Below are positions 9,997 to 18,413 of a stretch of DNA of 19,091 nt, in pieces. The DNA is from Chromera velia (taxonomy: Eukaryota > Sar > Chromeraceae), in contig JAHBMJ010001819.1 in assembly GCA_018398765.1 (NCBI GenBank), positions 6,930 through 26,020 on the forward strand. Reading direction: 5' to 3'. Every line of letters starts with the position of its first letter. The first letter of the stretch is position 1. A model generated the notes under the pieces. It was not told where the DNA came from, ran no database searches, and was given only the letters and a program-made list of their open reading frames with translations. The position numbers and the translations under genes are program-made.

Positions 9997-10067
9997 TTGT
10001 TACACACTTTTATGTGTAACAAGGGGGGGGTCACGGGTAATTGTTACACATTTAACTTTGTGTAACA
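9997..10067. repeat. Pair of TTGTTACACA palindromes
   Basis: The arms TTGTTACACA (9997-10006) and TGTGTAACAA (10013-10022) form a perfect 10-bp inverted repeat with a 6-base loop. A second pair, 10042-10050 and 10059-10067, forms 9 bp with an 8-base loop. Single direct copies of the arm also occur around 9630-9655, on the other side of the GC-normal island. This arrangement resembles the ends of a small non-autonomous mobile element, but I could not define clean termini or a target duplication. Confidence 0.55.
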
Positions 10068-10557
10068 CTACAGGATTGGTGTATATACAACTGAGTACGT
10101 AACAGCTATGTCTGTAACGCTCGTCAACAATGATGTTTCAGCGTCTTGTTATTCAGACAAAACAAACGAGCCGTTGACAACTGTGGAAAACAAACGAGCT
10201 TCTGAAAGCCGTGGAATGTTGGCGGAAGCTATGCTGGAAGTTGAATGCAACGCTCCTTGATTAATGCTCATGGCATATGCCAAGGATCTGCATGCATTTT
10301 GATTGCGACAGCCTCCTTCTCGTTTCATGTCTGACTGCAATCATTGCACTCGTGACAATATGCAGCGTAACATGAGACGGTCCTTCATTCGTGCACACGG
10401 CATGATCAGGGTTTTCCCAACAATTGATGTGCATGTGGTCTCTTCGCCCAGGCCACCCTTTCCCGTCTCACTTGAGTCGTGCTCTTGGCACTACAGAGCT
10501 TGGGATGCTATGCACTACCTGCTCATGGCATGTTGGCATATTCCCGTTGCGCTGCTC
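10068..10557. other. Downstream region of gene C, no gene seen
   Basis: This lies immediately 3' of the gene C stop codon and probably contains its 3' untranslated region. Composition is intermediate. The short frames on both strands (for example 10149-10340 minus and 10303-10614 plus) show no coding character. Confidence 0.5.
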
Positions 10558-13500
10558 TCAGTGAGACCGGAAATTTTCTCGAAGGGCCTCCCATCCTCGA
10601 ACCCCCCACCTTGAGGCCGCCCCCCATGCAGCCTGGAGAGGTCCCACCACGGATGCATTCAAAGAGGGGGGCCACAGAACTGTCGTGGCACAAGAGGGGA
10701 GCGGGCCGTCCAGCCGCCTTGGGACCTTCCTCAATTTTTGGGAGGAGGTCTTTCCAAGATCATAGCAGCGGACGTCCTCTCTTGGATTCCAAGAAATCTT
10801 TGTGGTTCGACCACTTCTTCTCGAAAGGGAGGGAGAGTGGGCGGGAGTCCCTGTCAATGAGAGGGAAGGGGCCAAAGGGTCCTTCAAAAAGTGATCCCCA
10901 CTTCCGGCGAGACATGCTCGCACGGACATTTCATGGGCTCTCAGCTTTGCCTTATCCCCCCCCGAGCGCTGCTTGGCAGGCAAGATAAAGTAATCTCTCC
11001 AATAATCCTCATCGAAGTCTTCTTCTTCTTTTTTTTTTTCTTCTTCTTGCTTCTCTTTGTCCGCGCCCGCACCTGCATTGCGAGGTGACACTGTCTTCTT
11101 CAGGCAGCTCTTCTGTGGGCGGAAATGGGCAACAGCAGCCGGACAGTTGCTGTGCGTGTTCGATCTTGGCTGGTTGTGGGGGGAGGGGAGAGCCATGGGA
11201 AGAGACTGCAAAAGGGGGGTTCTATCAGACAGTCTCTGAACATGGCCTTCCGGAGATTGACCGTTTCCCATCCTGCCGCCTTCCCTTCTCGGCCTCCACT
11301 CTGGAGGCATCAAAGAGGCTGCAGGGGAGGAGAGCCCCACAAAGAGCAGGCCCCCCCCGAAGGTCTCGCTGCTCCTCAAGGAAGTCGCAGAAAAGACGGA
11401 TTTCGGGACTGGGTGAAGATCGTCTTCAACTATCTGGTCGTCCCCTTTGACCTGAAGGGGAAATGGTGATCGGCAGAGAAGCAAAAATGAGTGCCGACTG
11501 AAATCTTTCGGAAAATTTGATTGGCACGGCAACAAGGAGAAGCAAAAAAGTGTGGGAGAGGGCAGCGGGAGGAGTCAACGCTTTCGTTGACAGACATGGG
11601 TTTACCTTTCGCAGACTCTGAGAGAAAAACAGCAGGCATGCTCTCTGTTTGTTTCCACGCAGGCACCAAACAATTTCCGCACTGACCATCCTCAGCTGTG
11701 TCATGGGCTGCGGCATGTGGCGGTATGTCACTGCGGAGGTGTCCTTTCTCGCCAAAGAGTGTCTATCGTCCTCTGTCTGCAGAGCAAACGAATGAACGCA
11801 TTTCATTCTAGGCACGGGTGATTGTCGGGACATCATAAGGAGGAATTTACGGAAGCCGTCACTGCTGGTCCCGATTTTGCATGGGCACATCGATCCCCCC
11901 GTGCAAAAAAAAAAGAAGTTTTTGTCTGTCTGTCAGGCTTTGAGGACTCTCGCGAAAATTAAAAGCTGTACGCGATGTCTGCTTCTTTCTTGACACATTT
12001 TGTGACACTGCATGTGCCCACGTCTGCCGTCTGCATATCATGCATTTGCCTCCCCCCTTGATTGATCACCCCCCCCTGACATGCAGCCCCTGCAACCGAC
12101 TGACTTGGTTTGTGGAATTATTGTCTTGCGTCTGCAGGGAATCCCTGTCTGCGACGGCATCGTCACCCTTTGACTGCTGCACGCTCCTCCCTGTGCATGC
12201 AAGTGCCGGGCACGCCCCTTCCTGGTGTCCCTCGAACTGTCGCCACCAAATGGCTGACAGACTCAGTAGCCGCCCCTCCCCATTCTTGCAGAGACTGCAC
12301 CGCGCCACCTCCCCACTCCTGCAGAGATTTCACAGCCCCACCACCCCATCTCTGAAATCTTTGCCAGCGGGAAGGGGGCGGGGCCGCTTTGCCCTCCAAG
12401 TTCCCTTTTTTCTCCTCCACCTTCTCCTTCTCTTTCCCCCGAACTTCCTGCTGCTCACTCGCCCTGCTTCGTTTGGGAGCTTTGGAAGCGGGGCCCTGAG
12501 TGGAGGCAGTGGAAGCGGGGCCCTGAGCAGACGGAGGCGGCCCGTTTCCCTCTCTCTCGGAACACCCGAAGGTCCTCCCGCGCAGCAAAACTCGGACTGG
12601 TGTGGAGGAGACACCAACATCTACCTGCAGGGACTCACACAGAGACAATGATGCATGCTCCTTCCACGCTCGTGTGCACGGACACACAACAACAAATTCA
12701 TCTTTGGTCCTCTTCCCGAACCTTCCGTTCCACTATCTCTCTTTTGATGGACGACTCCTAATCTCTCTTCCCCCCTCCCGCTTCTCGCTTTCAGGAGCTC
12801 TCGCTCTCGATGCCGCAATATCTTCTCGCCCCTACACTTCTTCCCGTGCAATCTGCCGGTGCTGGACTTTCCGTTTGTCTCCTTTTCTCACTAACTCCTC
12901 TCGGAGAATCTGGAATGATATACAAAAGAAGAACTCACTCGCCGTGATACCCATGCAAGGCAAAAAGCAAATCGGAGGAACACATCCCAGGAGACATATT
13001 GACTGACCGAAGATGACGAAGAAGAACACTCGCATGAGTCGTCGCAAATCTTTGTCAACTGAGGGATGGACGCGCCCCCATGCGTGACCAGAGACCGAGA
13101 AGCAAAAAGGGGCGGGGAAACCGAAGGAGAAACTCTCGGCTGACGCGAGAGACGGCTGGAGTTGCAAGTGCTCATCTCAGTAAGAGACGGTGGTCTCCCC
13201 TTACGTTCAGGAGTTTTGAAGAACAACTGAACTCCCTCGCCCTCCCTCTCCTTTGTTGACCCTCTCTTTGCCCTTCTTTCTTCATTACACGCTCCCTCTT
13301 CCCTTTCCACCCCACATGACTCTCTCTCTGCATCTTCCTTCAACACCTCCCTCTCGTCCCCCGCACACACATCAGTCACATCACCCCGCATTCGGTGCGG
13401 GCGTCCCAACAATGTCAGTCGATTCGCTTCTGCCGGAACATGCCTACCGGTCTGTGTCTGGCTTTGTACCGCCCCCGTTGGAACAGAATTTGACGGGGGC

Positions 13501-14249
13501 GCCACATCCACACTTGCACTCCCCGCACGTCGTCTCTCGCCTTGTACAGGTGGAGATAGGGGGGAGGGGCCGAGAGTCGATGCTGGAGGGGGATCATCAT
13601 CTTCTTCGGCCCCTCCGAAGGCGGAGACTGCCTCGTCTCCAAGTGGCTGAATCACTTCCACAGGTGCATGGGATAGCCCGCGGTTTCGGCTCGGAGTGCT
13701 GTTGGTGGGTTCGTCAAGAGACGGTACTGCAGGCTGTGTCTCCCTGCTCCACAGGCCTGCAACCTTTGAGGAGTCCTCAAAGTTTTGGCACGCACGGTTC
13801 CCAAACTCCAATACGGATGCATGGACATGGGAGAGCATCCCGCCTGCACACGTGACATTTGTGATTACATGAGGCAGCGGGTGGGAGTTTTGCTCTTCGG
13901 AGAGAACGCTTGAGATCTCTGTGTGTTCTTCTGAGGGAGCGGGATTTGCTTTTGTTTGTGCATGTGTCCGTGATCTACCTCCCCCTGGCTGCTGTAGAAG
14001 ACCAATGTCCTCCCATTCTCTCAGAACACCGCGTTCCCCGCCTTGCACGGCGGGCGCAAGGTCTGCGGGGTTGACGGTCCGCTTCTCTTTCGCGTCCGTC
14101 GGAGTTTTGGACACGCTCTCGATTTCTTGCTCCAATTCCGCACAGAAGTCGTCGGTGTTCGCGGCGCAGTCGAGGGCCTCAACAACCCTCCGCTCCTTGC
14201 TGAACGCACACAAACGCCCGGGCACAAACGGAGGCAAACAAAGTGCATG

Positions 14250-14316
<67 letters not shown>

Positions 14317-14336
14317 ACACACACAGACAGACAGAC

Positions 14337-14377
<41 letters not shown>

Positions 14378-15054
14378 AGACACAGAGCAGTGGAGAAAAT
14401 CAGACAGCAGTGCACGGTTGCATGAAGGGAAGTGTATGCTGATAAGCAAAGCCCTAGTATCACGCGGTGATTCGGCAGAATGCAGGCAGAGACTCAATGA
14501 GGAAGTTCGCACAGCTAAAAGTCCATGGATGAGGGAGAGGAAGAAATCAGAGGATTGACGCCTACGGAGTGCCCACAGAAAATCACGGACAAATGCACGG
14601 GAGAGGACACGTACCTGGCCTCCTTCAGTGCCCCGATGAAATCGCAGAGACCCAGAGGTCTTGAGTCTGTGGACGACCGTGGCCCTCGACATGGTGTGCT
14701 TGGCACATTCATTGAGAAAGGCCTCTTCGGTCCTGAAACGACTCGCACCGATCCTTCCCCCCCGTCAAGCGCTGAGGCGAGTTCAGACTTCTCTTCGGGA
14801 GCTCTCGGGAGATCAGATGGAGTCACCCCGAAGATTTCCTCATTCAACTCTCTCAGAAGGTCCACATCTTCCACAGCCGAATCCAGACAATCCAAAATCC
14901 ATCGACTGTCCCTGAAGAAAAAACAGGGAATCCATCTGTGTAAAAGCAGATCGACGTAATAATACAGAAGCGGGGGATGAGCCAGAAGAGAAAGTGCGAG
15001 GATCAGCAGCAGGGCCAGGCGCGCGTCAACCAGCCCACTATCAATGCCAGTCAT
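10558..15054 (-). CDS. Gene C: large protein with N-terminal hydrophobic hairpin and PP1-docking-like motifs (six-exon model)
   Basis: Model exons on the minus strand are 15054-14615, 14199-13008, 12909-12838, 12624 to about 12259, 11776-11687 and 11451-10558. All phases match, giving about 1,017 residues. Donors are GTACGT, GTCAGT, GTGTAG, GTCAGC and GTCAGT. The ends of exons 3 and 4 are the weakest calls. Residues 13-47 form a hydrophobic stretch broken by Pro-Pro at 27-28, with a basic residue at 48: a membrane anchor or hairpin. Exon 2 (about 400 residues) is polar, Ser/Glu/Pro-rich and probably disordered. Exon 4 has tandem 11-residue repeats (WGGGAVKSLQE type). Exon 6 carries KSCLKK (about 834-839), a long Glu/Asp/Lys stretch (about 857-874) and TTKISWNPREDVRCYDLGK (KISW about 938-941). 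KISW fits the PP1-binding RVxF pattern, and the combination resembles PP1 regulatory subunits held on membranes. Family membership is not established. Confidence 0.6.
12250..12348 (-). repeat. 33-bp tandem repeat (11 residues) in exon 4 of gene C
   Basis: Trp codons are spaced exactly 33 bp apart (12348-12346, 12315-12313, 12282-12280), giving three units of the type QRWGGGAVKSL, QEWGGGAVQSL and QEWGGAATESV. An 11-residue period is typical of amphipathic helices that lie on membranes or lipid surfaces. Confidence 0.8.
14250..14373 (+). repeat. Compound microsatellite (AC)n-(AGAC)n-(AG)n in intron 1 of gene C
   Basis: The plus strand shows AC repeats with two AT interruptions, then about four AGAC units, then an AG run of about 33 bases. 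In gene C sense orientation this is a CT, GTCT and GT tract lying 50 bases upstream of the TTCAG acceptor at 14201-14200. It may contribute to the pyrimidine-rich acceptor region. It also produces several false open frames of Cys-Val or Thr-His repeats. Confidence 0.95.
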
Positions 15055-15410
15055 GGAGGTGCGGAGACAAGCGCAGGACGCAAGCGGAGGAAGAGGGGAA
15101 ACGGTGCTCCTTCTATCCGGAAAAGAAGACGTGACTTTGGAACAGCTAAACGTACCGTTGACCGGTTTGGCGTATCTCCTCGGTAACAACCTGTGAGTTT
15201 GAGAGACTTGAGACTTGTTCCCGTGCTTCTCGAGAAGGTTCCTTGCCCTCCAAAAGAGCGACTGATGTTTCTGTAACCACTTTCATGGGCGACAGAGGGC
15301 AAGTGACTTTGCTAGATAACTCTGCTTCTCTTTTCACCAAGCTAACAGAATAGACCGAAGTAGGGAACAAAGTTCAAAGGACCGTCAGACAACCCTTTTA
15401 ACTCGTACGT

Positions 15411-15649
15411 GTACAGTCGTACTACCAGTCGTATTCTGGCCAGGCAGTCGCAGTCTACATGCAGGACACTCGAAGGTGGAGTGACGTTGCTGGACGACGT
15501 TGTTGTTGTGTTGTCCTTAGTAGCTACCAGAACGAACTGATCATGCAGCAGACTGATTTTGAAAGCGGGAAAGCAGCGTTCATAAAACCGTAAGACGGTC
15601 GTTTTACGTCGTAAGAGTACAGTCGTACTACCAGTCGTATTCTGGCCAG
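15411..15649 (+). repeat. 33-bp direct repeat, two copies
   Basis: A 33-bp sequence starting GTACAGTCGTACTACCAG is repeated exactly at 15411-15443 and 15617-15649, a start-to-start offset of 206 bp. Related GTCGTA words flank both copies (for example ACGTCGTAAG at about 15606-15615). Confidence 0.85.
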
Positions 15650-15747
15650 TCGTATATAGTCTATATATGTACAGAACACCCTGCCGATCCCTGCATATGC
15701 AAGAAAATCAGTTAATTATAGTACGTATAGTGACGTCAAAAAAAATT

Positions 15748-15772
15748 AATTAACTTTGCATGCATGCATGCA
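15748..15772 (+). promoter_or_regulatory. TGCATGCA cluster and copy 2 of the 25-bp promoter repeat
   Basis: This is identical over 25 bp to 1804-1828, including three overlapping TGCATGCA (15757-15772). It is followed at 15810-15822 by ATATCCCCTCAAT, matching the downstream block of copy 1 except for one base. It lies about 700 bp upstream of the gene C start and about 1 kb upstream of gene D. Confidence 0.6.
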
Positions 15773-15789
15773 GGGAAATTTGAATGCGT

Positions 15790-15808
15790 GGCGCGCGTTT
15801 TGCGCGCC
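15790..15808. other. GC-rich hairpin in AT-rich DNA
   Basis: GGCGCGC (15790-15796) and GCGCGCC (15802-15808) form a perfect 7-bp stem with a GTTTT loop. A related GGCGCGCGCC palindrome occurs at about 15871-15881. Both stand out in AT-rich surroundings. Confidence 0.7.
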
Positions 15809-16790
15809 CATATCCCCTCAATTAATACAACCAATACATTTTGTACCCGAGATCAATGATGATCAATATGGGCGCGCGCCGGAAAATAAACTCAAAAAAA
15901 TGCATTTTGTACGCAATCACTGATGTATATATACACTTTTCAAATCTTTTTAAGATATCAAAATGTAAAAAAACCTTTGCTTTGTACGTACTTTTCAAGA
16001 GATCAATATTAAAGGTCCAATTAATGTAAGAAATAGTATGAAAAAATGATTTTGTATCTCATGACGTGCAAAGTAATACTAACGTAACGTTGTGAGGCTA
16101 GCCAGCCGCGCAACGGTACGCGAAGCAGCATGTCAGGCCATATCGAGATGCGCGCAGTTCAAGCGCATTTGCATCCATGCAATTAAGCTACGCGCATGAA
16201 TGTAGTCAGCAGTGAGTCAAGCCTTCGTATGAAAGTTCGTAAGGAAGTATCTAGAAGTAAGAACCTTGCATGAGAGAACTTCTTATACCATATGAGCCCC
16301 GTACAACAAGCTAGCCACTGCACCACACTCCGTAGCGTGGTAGCAGAACGAAACAATCAGCCTCAGTAGAGTTCGCAGACCGTCCGTCTCGCGTCATGAA
16401 CACATTCTCTGTCTGACAGTGCGAGGTCTCTTTGTAGCTGCACACAGCTTACACTGACTACACACGCAACCACTACTGTAACAACAAACCGGAAGTACGA
16501 GTTCATTGCTTTGTCTTGTGGAAAGTTCTCAGAAGTCTTCAGTAGCACGTCGGTCATCATGATGTCGATTTAGAAACGTTTCGGGAAATTTTTTTCGCTT
16601 GTATGTGAACTTCAAAAATTCAAGGACTCCATCCGGAAAAGTGTAAGCGAACGGTAAGAGCCTCTTGAAGGAAGGGTTTAAGATTGCAGAGCGACTCTTG
16701 GAGTCCACAGGAGCCAGTAGACCGTCTGGTCTACCAACTGGGATTTCTGAGAAGCAGAGTGCAGTCCAACATGCGACTCGATACACCGAT

Positions 16791-16874
16791 ATGGGCAAAC
16801 TGAAAACTCGCAGAAGTCGCAGGTTAACAGAGGCGGCCTGGAAGAAAAAAGTGGCAGAGCAAACGCAGTCTTAG
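16791..16874 (+). other. Short open frame ending in TAG-CAA-TCA, in frame with gene D
   Basis: From ATG at 16791 the frame reads MGKLKTRRSRRLTEAAWKKK and ends at TAG (16872-16874). The preceding in-frame stop is TAA at 16644. The same frame continues open for 136 codons beyond the TAG and joins gene D. It may be a 5' exon of gene D, an upstream reading frame, or part of a decayed gene. Confidence 0.35.
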
Positions 16875-16973
16875 CAATCATCTGAGCACTGTAATGCTGG
16901 TTGCCTAAAAGGTTCAGCAGGGAAAAGGAGGAAACAAAAAGTCCAGCAGCCCAGAGACGTCTTCTCTGAAGGT

Positions 16974-18413
16974 ATGCACAAGGCTCCAGGTGCACATAGA
17001 AATGCAAATCGAAGTGGAGAGAGAGGTAAAACGTGCAGGCGAGGTTTTGGCAGTGATCAGTCAAAGATTTCTAGTCGCTCGCAACAACAGAGGAGGCCTG
17101 AGCGAGGGACAGAGAGAGAGGGAAGAATTATTCCACCAGGTACCCGAGGGTCTGAATTCCATGTGAGAGAGGAGGATGTGGATGGGGTTAAAGACATACT
17201 GGGCGATGGCGGTATTCGCGTAAGGCCGCACGGCTGTGTGCAGTCGGGCATCTCAAATCATTCGCAGCAGCAAACAGATGTGTAGATATCTGGGGTGCGA
17301 GAGGGAAGTGTTTCTGTGCGCTCCGTGGGAGCCACACTCGCTGGAACTCCAAGCATGACGTTTGACTTCAGTCAGTCGTCCCAGAAAGAAGGCAGAGGGA
17401 CGTGGGAAGTGTAAGAGGGGAGTGGGATTGTCAATTCCGATGGGAGCGTGTTCTTTGCGACGCCTCAGACGACTAATGATTTCGGTCAGAGCTCCCCTGT
17501 GATGGCTCCTGCCGGATGGGATGGTCAAATGAATGAGCCCGCCCCGATGGAGCTGTGCCGGATCAAAAGGAGTAAAAAGGACGAAGGAGGTGTGGGAAAA
17601 GACTTGTTTGAATCGCTGTATGGAGTTGGAAGTTGGGAATTGAGAGAGCAAATCCACTGCCAGTCTGAGAGACCACACAGCCCGTCTCCGCAGCTCAATC
17701 GTTTAGAGACAGGTGGCCAGGGAAATGACCTTCACGGTGGAAGTCCAGGGAAAGCAGAGAGACAGAAACAAAAGCGCCAAGAAAAGAAAGAGAGAAAGAG
17801 GCAGGAAAAGCATGAAAGGGAAATGCTGGCTGTGAGGCAAACGAGGGAAACAGACAGCCCTTGGTCTCCTCTGCCTCTAATCAGTGAGGGAGTGGAGGAA
17901 CCGGCAGTCTCGTCTGATGGTTTGATACCGTCTCATCAGACCAGGCGTCGGCAAGAGAGAACGGAGGTGAAGAACAAACAGAAAGAGAGAAGGCGAGCAG
18001 CCCAAGCAAAACCAAAGATGCCAGTCCTACCGCGTGATCCGCTCCAGCATGAGTATTGGGAGGATGTGTCTCTTCGTTTTTGGTTGGGAAAGGAGGACTT
18101 GATTCCAAATATTCAGGGAATTGGCACTGCAGACTGGCATACATTTTTGGCACGTCGTGGGTGTGGACAGACAGGGAAGACATTTTACAGGGAGATGTAT
18201 AGAAATGGAGGGGGTGTGATGCCGTGTGTGCCAGAAGTGATTCCTGCAGTGTGGCAGATGAGGAGCGTGCGGACCGCCCGCACCTCACCGCAGCCTTCTA
18301 TCAGTCCACAATCTCCATTAGAACAGCGGCACCAAGCTGGAAGAGAATCGGACGAAACAGATGGCAGAGGGACGGGGGTGATTGTAGGGCCAACCGATTG
18401 GGAGATGCAGTAA
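16974..18413 (+). CDS. Gene D: unrecognised basic protein, one intron proposed (396 residues)
   Basis: The frame from 16647 to 18413 is open except at TAG 16872, TAG 17283 and TAA 17412, far fewer stops than chance allows, so it has been under coding constraint. A proposed intron 17220-17468 (CGC|GTAAGG to CCTCAG|ACG, phase 0 on both sides, 249 bp) removes the second and third stops. I use the ATG at 16974, giving 82 + 314 codons before the TAA at 18411-18413. The protein is Ser/Gln/Arg-rich at the N-terminus. It has a strongly basic, probable coiled-coil stretch encoded at about 17752-17826 (KQKRQEKKERKRQEKHERE) and a second basic patch (KNKQKERRRAAQAKPK). Its only well-ordered segment is near the C-terminus, with EYWEDVSLRFWLGKEDL and GTADWHTFLARRGC. 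The family is not recognised. A decayed mobile-element frame is an alternative reading. Confidence 0.4.

Larger units (their letters stand above)
15055..16790. promoter_or_regulatory. Divergent intergenic region between genes C and D
   Basis: The first part (15055-15400) is genic in composition and may hold upstream untranslated sequence of gene C. An AACG|GTACGT donor-like site near 15150 on the minus strand suggests an upstream exon. From about 15400 the sequence is AT-rich and contains a 33-bp direct repeat, a TGCATGCA cluster, a GC-rich hairpin (15790-15808) and repeated TTTTGTAC. No coding frame is convincing up to gene D. A minus-strand frame at 16529-16798 is open but looks like the antisense of gene D. 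Confidence 0.5.

Noticed and set aside
14021-14692. Open frames of Cys-Val or Thr-His and Arg-Glu repeats on both strands
   Set aside because: They are translations of the AC/AG microsatellite, which lies within intron 1 of gene C.
16529-16798. Minus-strand 89-residue frame as a separate gene
   Set aside because: It overlaps the gene D frame in antisense, and the plus frame stays open over a much longer stretch in the same phase.
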